Position numbers and translations under genes: made by a program | The notes under the pieces: generated by a model | What the model was told of the DNA's origin: nothing | Databases searched by the model: none | What the model saw: only the letters and a program-made list of their open reading frames with translations | In this document: positions 45,401 to 55,722 of the stretch, in pieces | How the letters are laid out: every line of letters starts with the position of its first letter | Position numbering within the stretch: position 1 is the stretch's first letter | DNA from: Ideonella_A sakaiensis_A | GTDB taxonomy: Bacteria; Pseudomonadota; Gammaproteobacteria; Burkholderiales; Burkholderiaceae_C | DNA length: 64,000 nt | Direction of reading: 5' to 3' | Assembly: GCF_048320135.1 (NCBI RefSeq) | Contig: NZ_CP182947.1 | Location: forward strand, 2,542,001-2,606,000

Positions 45401-45664
45401 ATGTTTTGCCGTCCCGGATGCGGAGCCTGCTGCACCGCACCATCGATCTCGTCCGCCATTCCGGGGATGCCGAACGGCAAGCCGGCTGGGGTCCGCTGCG
45501 TGCAACTCGACGCCACCAACCGCTGCCGGATCTTCGGGCAACCGGAGCGGCCGAGCGTCTGCGCCTCGCTGCAGCCGTCGGCGGAGATGTGCGGCGATTC
45601 GCAGCGCGATGCAATGCGCTGGATCGCCGAACTCGAGCTGGCCAGCGCACCGGCTCATCAATAA
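45401..45664 (+). CDS. YkgJ-family cysteine-cluster protein
   Basis: This 87-residue protein has the YkgJ pattern: CRPGCGACC at residues 3-11, RCVQLDATNRCRIFG, ERPSVCASLQPSAEMCG. The seven or eight conserved cysteines are taken to bind zinc or an iron-sulfur centre; no activity is established. It has no signal peptide. It begins 120 bases from the mnmG start on the opposite strand. There is no clear ribosome site before ATG 45401, but the conserved cysteines begin immediately, so the start is likely right. Confidence 0.82.
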   Translation: MFCRPGCGACCTAPSISSAIPGMPNGKPAGVRCVQLDATNRCRIFGQPERPSVCASLQPSAEMCGDSQRDAMRWIAELELASAPAHQ

Positions 45665-45794
45665 CGATGTTGCAGCCTCAGGTTCTTTCGGCAACAGTCG
45701 ATATCTGACCGTTCGGCATGCTGTTGCGCCTGTTCAATGCCGGCCGCTGTCTCGCCAACCCGAGATCCGATCCACCCCAACCGGAGGGACCAAC

Positions 45795-46157
45795 TTGAGC
45801 AATGCCCGTTTCGACGAACTGCAAGAACAGGACGACGTATTTTTTCTTCCTGCCCACGGCCTGTTTGCCGACTGGGAAACCGCGAAGGGCTGCGTGCGGC
45901 TGACCGACGACTTTGCCGAGACCTCCACGTTCGTCCAGATCAAGGTGCTCGGCGACTGGAAGCGCGATATCGCGGCGCAACAGGCGGCGGCATTTCTAAC
46001 GCTGTTCCGCCATGTCGCGCCGGCGATGGGCAACCTGAGCCGGGCTGAGAAGATTGCGCAGTTCCGCCGCATCTGCGCCGATGAGGGCATCGACTGCGAC
46101 GACGGCGTCGCCGAATTGCTGACCGAGGCCGACGACAAGCCGGCCGTCCAGCCCTGA
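45795..46157 (+). CDS. Hypothetical protein (120 aa), TTG start
   Basis: This is an ORF of 120 residues with a TTG start, chosen because a strong GGAGGG site lies six bases upstream. The product is acidic and soluble, with a possible beta-rich first half (DDVFFLPAHGLFADWETAKGCVRL) and a helical second half (RDIAAQQAAAFLTLFRHVAP, LSRAEKIAQFRRICADEGID). I do not recognise the family. It ends 19 bases from the end of the convergent acyltransferase gene. Confidence 0.65.
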   Translation: MSNARFDELQEQDDVFFLPAHGLFADWETAKGCVRLTDDFAETSTFVQIKVLGDWKRDIAAQQAAAFLTLFRHVAPAMGNLSRAEKIAQFRRICADEGIDCDDGVAELLTEADDKPAVQP

Positions 46158-46176
46158 GCGGCGACGCCGACGTGGT

Positions 46177-46875
46177 TCAAGCCAGCGCAGGTTCGGGGGT
46201 CGTTTCTGCCGGTGCCAGCCGTGCAGCGCGCTGCGTGGCAAACTCCGCCGGCCGGAACAGGTTGATGTCCGGGTGTGTCGTCTCGAATATGAAGGCGTAC
46301 AACGCGTTGCCGGACGCCAGCCAGGTGCGTTCCGCGGTGACGACGTCGAACGCCAGGATGCGATGCGGTACACCGCCGGCATAGGTGAGGGGAATCATTC
46401 GCCGGTCTTCGTAGATATCGTCGAAGCCGAGTCGCTGGTATTGCCTGACCAGCGCCTCGCTGCGAGCGCCGATCACCATCCAGCGCGCCTGGGCGGCTTG
46501 GCAGTACAGATAGGACGCCTTCCAGAGTGCGAGTTTTACCAACGGATCCGCTCCACGCTTCGCCGAGAACCGCGCAATCTCCGCGCGATCCTGGGTTTGC
46601 AGCTTGGGAGGCACCGGCGCGCACTGTTCGATCAGCAGGCTGCCGGCGCGGGTGGTCTGGATTCGCGCAGTGCCGATCGCTGCACCAGTCGCCTTGTCGC
46701 GGCAAAGGAATATCGCGGTCTCCGGATCGAGATCGATCGCATCGGGTTTCCTCAGGGCGTCGAGCAGACCCGGCATGTGATGACCATAACTTTCGGAGCG
46801 CAGCAGGCAGACGTCACGCAAATCGTCGCCGCTGCGGGCCAAGGTGAGATTGAAGTCGAGGGTCTGGCGGGCCAT
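46177..46875 (-). CDS. FeeM-like N-acyl amino acid synthase / GNAT-fold acyltransferase
   Basis: This 232-residue protein resembles the catalytic domain of N-acyl amino acid synthases (FeeM type), a GNAT/LuxI-like fold. Landmarks are the YGHHM region near residue 28, ETAIFLCRDKATGAAIGTARIQTT, RAEIARFSAKRG (the conserved E..R motif) and KASYLYCQAAQARWMVIGARSEALVRQYQRLGF. Such enzymes join fatty acyl groups from acyl-ACP to an amino acid or homoserine-lactone-like acceptor. AGGA precedes ATG 46875. It is divergent from a membrane hybrid kinase 204 bases away, an arrangement like LuxM-LuxN or CqsA-CqsS. The product is unknown. Confidence 0.72.
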   Translation of the reverse strand: MARQTLDFNLTLARSGDDLRDVCLLRSESYGHHMPGLLDALRKPDAIDLDPETAIFLCRDKATGAAIGTARIQTTRAGSLLIEQCAPVPPKLQTQDRAEIARFSAKRGADPLVKLALWKASYLYCQAAQARWMVIGARSEALVRQYQRLGFDDIYEDRRMIPLTYAGGVPHRILAFDVVTAERTWLASGNALYAFIFETTHPDINLFRPAEFATQRAARLAPAETTPEPALA

Positions 46876-47079
46876 TTTGGTTCCTGGAAACTGAAGGATG
46901 TTTGAATTGACAAAATCTCGGTCTGCGCGCACGGGCCGTTGGGACAACGGCGGCCGTCTGCGGCAGCCCGCCGCCAGTGGCGGGCTGCACTCAAGCATAG
47001 CGATGCAGCGGTGTTTTCGATGGTCCGGAAAGCCGGGTCGTCGGCCCGCAGATTCGGTCGATCCGCTGGGGAGTGGCCG

Positions 47080-48993
47080 GTGACGGGAAACCCCGCCTCG
47101 ACCGACTCGCAGCGGCAGATCGCCGAGCAGATCTCGGCGCAGCAATTGCGCCTGCTGCTGCTGCATACCTCGGTCGGCACGATCGCGGCGACTGCGTTCG
47201 CGGTTTTTCTCGCCTACCACCTGCGCCAGGGCGCGCTCGGTGCGGCGATTCATCCCGAATATGTCGATGCCTGGATCCAGCTGAAGATCGGCACCGCGAT
47301 CATCCGCATCGTCCATTCATTCGTCTACCGCCATTGCGAACATCCTGACCACCGCAAATGGTTGCGCGACACGACCACGCTGCTGGCGATCGACGGCGCG
47401 GTCTGGGGCATCGGCTGCACCGCATTGATCCACGAGGCGAGCGAACTCGCCACCTTCATCACCGCAGTGGCCTGCTGCGTCGCGTCGGTGGCGACCTTCG
47501 GCCTGCAGATCAGTTTCCGCGCGACCGCCGCCTATGTGGTGCCGATCATCGGCCCGATCGCCGTCGCCTACTTTCTCCGCGGCGACCAGGTCGGCCTGCT
47601 CGCCGGCGTCGGCATCTCGATTTTCCTGCTGCTGTTGCTGGCAACCGGCCGGCGCTCGGAAAAGCGGATGGCCGAGGTCTTCCGGCTGCGGATCGAAACC
47701 GAACGGATTTCGCAGGAACGCGCCGAAGCGCTCGAACTCGCGCGGATGCACAGTTCGGCGAAGGACCAGTTCCTCGCCGTCGTCAGCCATGAACTGCGCA
47801 CGCCGTTGCACGGCATTCTCGGCCTGACCCGGCTGACGCAGAGCGAGGTGCCGCCATCCGACGTCACGCTGCATTTCCGGCTCGGCCTGATCGAGGAAGC
47901 GGGCGAGCACCTGCAGCGCATGGTCAATGACCTGCTCGACATTTCGATGATCAAGTCGGGGCGGCTCGACCTCGTCGTCGCGCCTTTCGACCTGCCGCGG
48001 CAACTCGATCTGTTGCGCGCCACCTACCAGACGCGGGCCAATGAATGCGGCGTGCAATTCCGCATCGCCACCTCGGGCGACGTGATCTCGCCGGTCGAGG
48101 GCGATGCAGTGCGCATTGCGCAGGTGCTGAACAATCTGCTCGGCAACGCCTTCAAATTCACGCCGCTCGGCGGCAAGGTGGCGTTGACGGTCGCACGCGC
48201 GCGCAAATCCGACATCGTCGAATTCGAGATCGAGGATACCGGCCCCGGCATCCCTGCCGAGGAAATGTCGCGTGTCTTCGAGATCTTCACGCAAGGCCAC
48301 CATCGGCCGGTTGCGCGCCCCGAGGGCGTCGGGCTCGGGCTGGCAATCGCCCGCCAGCTCGCCAACGCGATGGGCGGCGACGTCACCTGCCGCAGCCAGG
48401 TCGGCAAGGGCTCGGTCTTCACGTTCAGCGTGCCGCTGCCACTGGCGAGCACACCACCGGTCGAGTCGACCACGGTCAGCCCGACGGCGAATCGCAGCCG
48501 CACGCTGTTCGGCACCGGCCATACCGTCGCGATTGCCGACGACGATTCGAACAGCAGCCTGGTCTGCGGCTCGGTGCTGCGCCGGATCGGCTGCAACGTC
48601 GAGGAATTCGCCAATGGCCGGGTGCTGCTCGACCGCATCCTGCGCCGCGGCGCGATGCCCGACCTGATCGTGATGGACTGGGACATGCCGCACATCGACG
48701 GCCCGACCGCGACGCAGCGGATCCGCGCCCACGAAAAGGCACATGGCCTGCAGCCAGTTCCGATCATCGGCATTTCCGCCAATGCATCGTCGGGTTCGGC
48801 CAAGCTTGCGCTCGAAGCCGGGATGAACTCGTTCATCGCCAAACCCTGCCCGCCGGACGAGATTGCACGCATCGTCGAATCGCTGCTGCCTCACGGCAAG
48901 GGCTGGCGCGGCCGGCCGGCGCCGCGGCTCGCCGAGCACAACCGCTTCGACGATCCGGCCAAACGCAGCGATACCAACGAAAACGAGCTGTGA
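47080..48993 (+). CDS. Membrane hybrid histidine kinase with C-terminal receiver
   Basis: This sensor kinase of about 637 residues has an N-terminal sensor of five or six membrane segments (about 20-210, for example LLLLHTSVGTIAATAFAVFLAY and GVGISIFLLLLLATG), a short coiled coil and a HisKA domain with phosphoacceptor His near 237 (VVSHELRTPLHGILGL). The ATPase domain has NNLLGNAFKF, EDTGPGIP and GVGLGLAIARQLA; the receiver has DDD, Asp near 531 in VMDWDMPHIDG and IAKPC. There is no periplasmic domain, so the signal is membrane-embedded or small. I chose GTG 47080 because GGGGAG lies six bases upstream. It is divergent from the N-acyl synthase. Confidence 0.9.
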   Translation: MTGNPASTDSQRQIAEQISAQQLRLLLLHTSVGTIAATAFAVFLAYHLRQGALGAAIHPEYVDAWIQLKIGTAIIRIVHSFVYRHCEHPDHRKWLRDTTTLLAIDGAVWGIGCTALIHEASELATFITAVACCVASVATFGLQISFRATAAYVVPIIGPIAVAYFLRGDQVGLLAGVGISIFLLLLLATGRRSEKRMAEVFRLRIETERISQERAEALELARMHSSAKDQFLAVVSHELRTPLHGILGLTRLTQSEVPPSDVTLHFRLGLIEEAGEHLQRMVNDLLDISMIKSGRLDLVVAPFDLPRQLDLLRATYQTRANECGVQFRIATSGDVISPVEGDAVRIAQVLNNLLGNAFKFTPLGGKVALTVARARKSDIVEFEIEDTGPGIPAEEMSRVFEIFTQGHHRPVARPEGVGLGLAIARQLANAMGGDVTCRSQVGKGSVFTFSVPLPLASTPPVESTTVSPTANRSRTLFGTGHTVAIADDDSNSSLVCGSVLRRIGCNVEEFANGRVLLDRILRRGAMPDLIVMDWDMPHIDGPTATQRIRAHEKAHGLQPVPIIGISANASSGSAKLALEAGMNSFIAKPCPPDEIARIVESLLPHGKGWRGRPAPRLAEHNRFDDPAKRSDTNENEL

Positions 48994-49006
48994 CCGGCGG
49001 CGGCGC

Positions 49007-49480
49007 TCAGTCCGCGCCGCGCAGCATCTCGATGTGCGGGATGCCGTCCTCCAGGTATTCGGCGCCGACGGCAACGAAGCCGAAGTCGGCATAGAAGACC
49101 TGCAGGTGCGCTTGCGCCGAGATGCGCAGCCGGCGGCCCGGATGGATGCGGCCCGCTTCGACAATCGCCCGCCGCATCAGTTCGCGGCCGAGGCCGCAGC
49201 GGCGCATCGCCAGGCTGGTCAACACCCTGCCGATCGACGGCTCCGAATAATTGATGCCGGGGTCGACGATGCGTGCATAGGCGGCGACCTCGCCATCGTG
49301 CTGCCACGCGACAAGATGCCATGACGCCGGATCAGCCGTGTCCGCATCGAGGTAGGGGCAGTTCTGCTCGACGACAAAAACCTGCTGGCGCGCCTGCATG
49401 ATCCGATGCCAGACGGGCGCCGGCAACTGCTCGAGGCGCGACAGCTGCCAGTCCGGCACAGTGGGTTCCGTCGCCATCAT
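49007..49480 (-). CDS. ElaA-like GNAT acetyltransferase
   Basis: This 157-residue GNAT protein of the ElaA type has MQARQQVFVVEQNCPYLDADTAD, then WHLVAW, IGRVLTSLAMRRCGLGRELMRRAI (the acetyl-CoA loop) and FYADFGFVAVGAEYLEDGIPHIEM. The acceptor is unknown. The start codons overlap the stop of the ABC permease gene (ATGATGG with TGA), so it is the last gene of the hydrolase-ATPase-permease operon. Confidence 0.88.
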   Translation of the reverse strand: MMATEPTVPDWQLSRLEQLPAPVWHRIMQARQQVFVVEQNCPYLDADTADPASWHLVAWQHDGEVAAYARIVDPGINYSEPSIGRVLTSLAMRRCGLGRELMRRAIVEAGRIHPGRRLRISAQAHLQVFYADFGFVAVGAEYLEDGIPHIEMLRGAD

Positions 49481-50645
49481 TTGACCGCCGCGTGGCGCAA
49501 CATGCGGCCGAGCAGCAGCAGGCCACCGATCGTCAGCGCCAGCGCAACGCCGCCCGGAATCAGCATCTGCTGCAGGTCGAGGCCTTCGCCTTTCAAGACC
49601 CGCGTCATCAGGTTGTGCTGCGCCAGCGCCGGCAGCCACAGGTGCCAGCCGGCTTCACCGGCCGGATTGAACACCGCAACCAGCGGCAGCACCGAAACCA
49701 CCAGCACGACCAATGTGCTGTTCGCCTGCGCCTCCTTGAAGCTGCGGCAGCGGATCGCCACCGCCATCAGCACCGCCGACAACGCGGCCGCCAGCGGCAG
49801 CAGCACGACGAGAAACAGCAGCGCCTCGCGCAGGCCGTACTGGAACAGCGCCTGCAGCGATTCGCTGCGCAGCAGCCACTGCGCGGGTAGAAAACTCAGG
49901 CAACTGAGCACCGCGATCAGAAACGCCACGCTGGCGACCGCGCCCCATTTGCCGATCACCAGCGCCAGCTGCGGCGCCGGATTCATCAGCAGCGGCTCCA
50001 GCGAGCCGCGTTCGCGCTCGCCGGCGGTGGTGTCGAGCGCGGCATTCAGCGCGCCATACAAGACCGCGATGATCACGAAGAATGGCAACATGCCGGTGAT
50101 CTGCAGCGCCCGCGTCTGCGGCCCGGCGAGATCGACCTCGTCGACGGCGACCACCTTGACCAGCGCCGGCGCGACGCCGCGCAAGGCCAGCGCCAGTGTT
50201 GCGCGTTCATGGTTGAAGGCGTCGATCAGCCGCGCCAGTTGCGGCGCGCCGGCATTGGCCCGCCGGTTCGCACTGTCGCTGACGATCGCGATCCGCGGCA
50301 GTTCGCCATCGCGCAGCCGCTGCTCGAAATCGGCATCGATGCGCAGCACCGGTTCGGCCAGGCTCGAATTGCGCAATTGCTGCTCGTATTCGGCCGGCGC
50401 CGCGTTGACCGTGAAGGTCTGGCGTTGCAGGAAATTGACCAGCGTCGGCGCATGCGCAACGCCATCGACCAGCACCAGCCGCTGCTCGGCACGCGCCTCG
50501 AAACCGGCGATCAGCGTCGACAACGCAATCAGCACCAGCGGTCCCATCAGCACACCGGACAGCAGCACGACCAGCAGCGTGCGCCTGTCGCGCAGCGCAT
50601 CGACGATCTCCTTGCGCAGCACCTCGGCGGCGGTCTGCCACAGCC

Positions 50646-50649
<4 letters not shown>
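49477..50649 (-). CDS. ABC-2 type permease (NatB-like)
   Basis: This 390-residue permease has an N-terminal membrane segment (TLLVVLLSGVLMGPLVLIALS), a long extracytoplasmic domain of about 130 residues, and five or six membrane segments at the C-terminus. The GERERGSLEPLLMNPAP sequence is the signature of the NatB/COG1668 group, which with NatA exports sodium in Bacillus; other substrates are possible. It overlaps the ATPase gene by four bases and forms the membrane part of the exporter. Confidence 0.86.
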
Positions 50650-51442
<793 letters not shown>

Positions 51443-51446
<4 letters not shown>

Positions 51447-52933
51447 TGCGACGCCTTCGGCGATGGCGGCAGAAAAACCGGCGGCCGCGGGATCGACTCG
51501 GCGCAGCCGCTGTCGACCGCCAGCGCCGCAGCGGCATCGTCGGCAGCGATGAAGCGGTAGACGACATTGCGCATGCAGCCGATGGCCAGCACGCCATGGC
51601 CGGCCTTGGCGATCACGCGGTGGCTGGCCATCGCGCCGAGCCGGGCGGCGACCCGCTCGCCGTGGCGCGGCGGCGTCGCCGGGTCGAGGCCACCGCTGAG
51701 CAGCAGCACTGGCGTGTCCACCGGCTCGATCCGGTAGAACGCCGGATCGATCGCGCCGCGCGGCCAGTCGGCGCAGATCCGCTGGTACAGCTGCCGCGTC
51801 TCGTTGCCGAAGTCGTTGCCGGCCGATGCGCTGTCGGGCTGCGGCAGCCGCGGCAGCCGCGGCAGATCTTCGCTGCAGACGACCGAAAAATGCATGCCGG
51901 CGGCAAGCCCGCCGCGCTTGTCGCGCGACGGGTCCGGCGCGACGATCGACGCCAGTGCAGCGAGCGGCTCGAAGCGGCCGGCGGCGGCTTCACCCAGCGC
52001 GGCCGGCAATGCCGCGGCGACGGCCGGCTGGTACAGCGCCGCCCGCACCGCGCCGAGCACGATCTCGCGGCTCAGCTGCAGCGTCTGCATGCGACCGCTG
52101 CGCGGGTCGCGCAACGATGTCGCCAGCGGCAGCCGCGACAGCAGCGCATGCCAGTCGGTTCGCAGTTGCGGATGGGCTTGGCTGCATGCGGTCTCGCGCT
52201 CGCACGCGGCAAACAGCGCGTCGAGGGCTCGCTGGTTGTCGGCAGACATGCTGGCCGGCAAGGCCATGTCGGGCGGTGCGACGCCGTCGAGCACGACCCG
52301 CCGCACCGAACCCGGAAACTGGCGCAGCATCTCGAGCGCAACCCGGCTTCCATAGGAAACGCCGATCAGGTTGACGCGTTCGATACCGAGCTGCCGCCGC
52401 ACCGCATCGAGGTCGGCCACCGCAATCGGCGTCGTGAAAAAACGCAGTCCATCGAGGCCACCGAGCCAGGGCAGGCGCGCGAGTTGCCCGCGGCACTCGG
52501 CGAGCCACTGCTGCTGCAGCGCGGCGTCGAACGGCGTCGCAAACCCGGCATCGGGCGGCGGATCACAATCGAGTGGCGCCGAGCGGCCGGTGCCTCGCTG
52601 GTCGACGAACAGCAGGTCGCGCCGGTTGTTCAGCCGTTGCAGCAGCGGCAGCACCGCGCCGGCCAGCGACATCGCGCTTTGCCCGGGGCCGCCGGCGAGC
52701 AGCACGACCGGATCCGGCAGCTTGCGCCGCGCCAGCGCCGGCACCAGTGCATAAGCGACCTCGATCTGCGGCCCGTCCGGCCGCTGCGGGTCGAGGGGCC
52801 GCTGTACGCTGCCGCACCATACCTGGTGCTTCACGCCGGGCAGCCGGCATGGTGTCGGCTCGCCGGCGGCATCTGCCGCAGCGGCGCCGGCCGTCAGCGC
52901 CAGCAGGATCAGCAGCCAACGGCAACGAGGCAT
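51443..52933 (-). CDS. Exported alpha/beta-hydrolase (tripeptidyl aminopeptidase/proline iminopeptidase-like)
   Basis: This 496-residue hydrolase starts with a signal peptide (LLILLALTAGAAAADA). The nucleophile elbow is GVSYGS, the oxyanion strand region is VLLAGGPGQSAMSLAG with VDQRGTGRSAPLDC, and the acid and base lie in LSGGLDPATPP and KAGHGVLAIGC. The C-terminal TAP-like domain fits secreted peptidases that remove short N-terminal peptides or Pro. Four Cys in pairs suggest periplasmic disulfides. It is the first gene of an operon with an ABC exporter. Confidence 0.88.
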
Positions 52934-53082
52934 GGAAGAGGGTGGGATGCGGTGCGGACCATCAACGATGCCGCAAGTGTGCCTTGCAATCGACGGCCCG
53001 GCAGCTTGTCAGATCGATGCAGGCTGCGCCGACCAATCGCCATGAGCGCATCATCGACATCGCCTCAGGCCGGGAGCCGCCC

Positions 53083-53877
53083 ATGATTCCCCTGCTTGCC
53101 ATCGCCGTCGCGCAGACCGGCAGCGGCCGGCGCCTCTGCGCACCGCTGCTGCTCGCCGTGCTCGGCGCCTCCACGTTGCCGGCTTCTGCGGCAGGCTGTG
53201 AAGCCCGATCGGGACCGGACCGCAGCACCGTCGTCGAGTTGTATACGTCGGAGGGTTGCAGTTCGTGCCCGCCGGCCGACCGCTGGTTGTCCAGTCTGCG
53301 CAGCACGAACAACGGGCCGCAGCCGCTGCTGGCGCTCGCCTTCCACGTCAGCTACTGGGACCGCCTCGGCTGGGCCGACCGCTTTGCCAGCCCGGTCTAC
53401 AGCGAACGGCAGCGCAGCGTCGTCGCGGCGCAGGGCGGCCGCGTCGTCTATACGCCGCAGGTGATTGTCAACGGCATCGACTGGCGCGGCTGGCCGCGCT
53501 TGCCGAAGGCCGGTGCGGCGCCCGTCGACGTGGAGCTGAGCCGCGACGGCAGCAGCGTCACCGCCCGCATCGCCGGCCGCCCGGGCGGCGCCGGCATGCC
53601 GATGCAGCTGAGCGGCTACTGGGTCGTGCTGGAGGATGGCCACCACACCGACGTGAGGGCCGGCGAAAACGCCGGTGCCAGCCTGCGCCACGACCATGTC
53701 GTCCGCGCCTACCAGCCGGTCGGCAACTGGCCGGCCGACCGCGAACAACACTGGCAATGGCGGCTGCCCGAGATCCCCGATGCCGGTCGCGGCGCGGCGA
53801 CGACGCGCCGGGTCGCCTTTGTCGTCACCGACCCCACGACGCAGCGGCCGCTGCAGGCGCTGGCGCTGGCGTGCTGA
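53083..53877 (+). CDS. DUF1223 thioredoxin-like secreted protein
   Basis: This 264-residue protein has an N-terminal signal peptide (LLLAVLGASTLPASAAGC) and the DUF1223 signature VVELYTSEGCSSCPPADRWLSSL, a thioredoxin-like CxxC (CSSC). It continues with ALAFHVSYWDRLGWADRFASPVYSERQR and GGRVVYTPQVIVNG. It is predicted to be periplasmic; the function is not established but is probably thiol-related. GGGAG lies seven bases before ATG 53083. The gene is divergent from the hydrolase operon with a 149-base gap. Confidence 0.88.
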   Translation: MIPLLAIAVAQTGSGRRLCAPLLLAVLGASTLPASAAGCEARSGPDRSTVVELYTSEGCSSCPPADRWLSSLRSTNNGPQPLLALAFHVSYWDRLGWADRFASPVYSERQRSVVAAQGGRVVYTPQVIVNGIDWRGWPRLPKAGAAPVDVELSRDGSSVTARIAGRPGGAGMPMQLSGYWVVLEDGHHTDVRAGENAGASLRHDHVVRAYQPVGNWPADREQHWQWRLPEIPDAGRGAATTRRVAFVVTDPTTQRPLQALALAC

Positions 53878-53908
53878 TCGGCGCAAGCGAACGGCCGCCA
53901 GCCGAAGC

Positions 53909-54277
53909 TCACTCGCCGAGCAGCCGGTTCAGTTCGCCGCTGGCAATCAGCCGGCCGAGGTCGTTCGAGCCGCCGATCAGCGTTCCTTTCACGAAGACCA
54001 TCGGAAAAGTCGGCCAGCCGGTCCACATCTTCAGCGCATTGCGGGCCCGCCATTGGCCGAGGTAGCTGCCATAACTCAGGTACTGGTAGGTCTGTCCGGC
54101 CGCATCGAGCTGCTTGCGGGCCTTGCGGCAAAACGGGTTGCCAGCCATGCCGACGACCAGGATCGGATGCGACGCGGCGGCCGCCTGCACGTTGTGCACG
54201 ATGTCGGCATGCAGGTTGGCGATCTTGTCGCGGATCGCCGGATGCTGGCGGGTTTCGTCGAGGATCTGGCGCGGCAT
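53909..54277 (-). CDS. Monothiol glutaredoxin-like protein
   Basis: This 122-residue protein has a glutaredoxin fold in the second part: the active-site region NPFCRKARKQL has a single Cys (CxxA, monothiol), followed by WPTFPMVFVKGTLIGGSNDLGRLI, matching the cis-Pro and glutathione-binding region of monothiol glutaredoxins. The usual CGFS motif is altered to NPFC, so iron-sulfur transfer is uncertain. The N-terminal 35 residues are helical. AGGAG precedes ATG 54277. Confidence 0.78.
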   Translation of the reverse strand: MPRQILDETRQHPAIRDKIANLHADIVHNVQAAAASHPILVVGMAGNPFCRKARKQLDAAGQTYQYLSYGSYLGQWRARNALKMWTGWPTFPMVFVKGTLIGGSNDLGRLIASGELNRLLGE

Positions 54278-54322
54278 GTCTTCTCCTGGAAACGGAATCG
54301 GGTTGGATGCAAGCCGGCCCGC

Positions 54323-55234
54323 TCAACGGGCCAGCTCGCCGCGCTGGAAATCGACCACCGCCTGCTGGATCTCGGCCTGGCTGTTCATCACGAACGGACC
54401 ATATTGCGCAATCGGCTCGTTCAATGGCCGGCCGGCGACAAGCAAGACCTGCGCAGGCCCCGGCGCATCGGTGGCGACGCAAAAAACGACGCCATCGGCA
54501 GCGGGTTCGGTGGTCAGAATCGCCATCTGGCCCGCTTCGACGCGATCAGTCTCGGGCGATGCCGGCGCACCAACAACCACGGCGCCGCTGCGCAGATGCA
54601 AAAACGCATTGTGACCGTTCGGAATCGGCTGCTCGAACGACGAGCCGGGCGGCAACGTGATGTCGAGCAGCAGTGGCTCGGTGGTCGGCCGCTGCACCGC
54701 GCCGTCGACGCCGTGGCTGCTGCCGGCGATCACCCGCACGCGCACGCCACCCGCCAGCTCGAGCACCGGCACCTGCTGCGGCTCGATGTCGCGGTAGGCC
54801 GGCGGGCACAGCTTGTCTTTTGCCGCGAGGTTCACCCACAGCTGGTAACCGGCCATCCGGCCCTGCTGCTGCTCGGGCATCTCGCTGTGGATGATGCCGC
54901 GGCCGGCGGTCATCCACTGCACGCTGCCCGGCTCGAGCAAGCCGACATTGCCGACGCTGTCCCGATGGCGCATGCGGCCTTCGAGCATCAACGTGACGGT
55001 TTCGAAACCCCGGTGCGGATGGTCGGGAAAGCCGCCGATATAGTCGCTGGCAGCATCGCTGCCGAAGGCGTCGAGCATCAGGAACGGGTCGAGCCGGCGC
55101 TGCAGCGGCTGGGCCAGCAACCGGGTCAGCCGGACACCGGCGCCGTCGGAAGTCGGCTGGCCGCGCAGTTGCCGTTCGACGCGGCGCGACTGCGTGACGG
55201 TTGGCTGCGGCACGGTTTGAGGAGAGGTGGTCAT
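54323..55234 (-). CDS. Pirin family protein
   Basis: This 303-residue bicupin of the pirin family has the metal-binding motif FPDHPHRGFETVTLMLEGRMRHRDS with GSVQWMTAGRGIIHSEMP (three His and one Glu ligand). Bacterial pirins include quercetin 2,3-dioxygenases and redox-responsive regulators of central metabolism. I chose ATG 55234 (MTTSPQTVPQP); the upstream in-frame extension crosses the divergent promoter. Substrate and role are not decided. Confidence 0.92.
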   Translation of the reverse strand: MTTSPQTVPQPTVTQSRRVERQLRGQPTSDGAGVRLTRLLAQPLQRRLDPFLMLDAFGSDAASDYIGGFPDHPHRGFETVTLMLEGRMRHRDSVGNVGLLEPGSVQWMTAGRGIIHSEMPEQQQGRMAGYQLWVNLAAKDKLCPPAYRDIEPQQVPVLELAGGVRVRVIAGSSHGVDGAVQRPTTEPLLLDITLPPGSSFEQPIPNGHNAFLHLRSGAVVVGAPASPETDRVEAGQMAILTTEPAADGVVFCVATDAPGPAQVLLVAGRPLNEPIAQYGPFVMNSQAEIQQAVVDFQRGELAR

Positions 55235-55263
55235 CGTTGGACGCTGCGCAAAGGAGAAAGCGG

Positions 55264-55722
55264 ATGTCTGTAGATGGTGGCGCGAAGCCGTTTTGCCAGG
55301 GGCTGACGGCGGCGGCGGCATCGGTCCGCCGTTTCAGTTGCAACAGGCGGCTGGTGCTGGCCGCGGCCCTCATCTTTCCGATCGCATCCGCCGCGGCCGA
55401 ACCGCCTGCGCCGTCCGGTCTGATCAACGGGCGGATGTGCGTGCGTCCGCTCGATCCGCAGCGCGGCGCCGGTGATTGCGGGCCGGTCGACATCCTGTTG
55501 CTCGGCGCCCGCCATGCGCATGTCGGTTTCAGCGACATCGTCTACCGGCTCGAACTCGACGCCGGACGCATCGATGTGATCCTGATGCACGGCCCGATGC
55601 AGATCGATGGTTTCACGACCCGCTACGGATGGCATGGCACCAGGCTCGACTTCAGCGATCCGGAAAAGGGTGTGCGTTACCAGATCCATTTCGACGCCGC
55701 GGCATCCGACCTGCCGCGCTGA
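55264..55722 (+). CDS. Hypothetical secreted protein (152 aa)
   Basis: This ORF has a strong AAGGAG site seven bases upstream of ATG 55264. A basic stretch (VRRFSCNRRL) and a hydrophobic segment (VLAAALIFPIASAAAE) look like a signal peptide with a cleavage site near residue 45. The mature part has a Cys pair (RMCVRPL, AGDCGPV), a central VDILLLGARHAHVGFSDIVYRLEL, and a C-terminal beta-rich region. I know no family. Its stop abuts the stop of the thioredoxin-domain gene. Confidence 0.7.
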   Translation: MSVDGGAKPFCQGLTAAAASVRRFSCNRRLVLAAALIFPIASAAAEPPAPSGLINGRMCVRPLDPQRGAGDCGPVDILLLGARHAHVGFSDIVYRLELDAGRIDVILMHGPMQIDGFTTRYGWHGTRLDFSDPEKGVRYQIHFDAAASDLPR

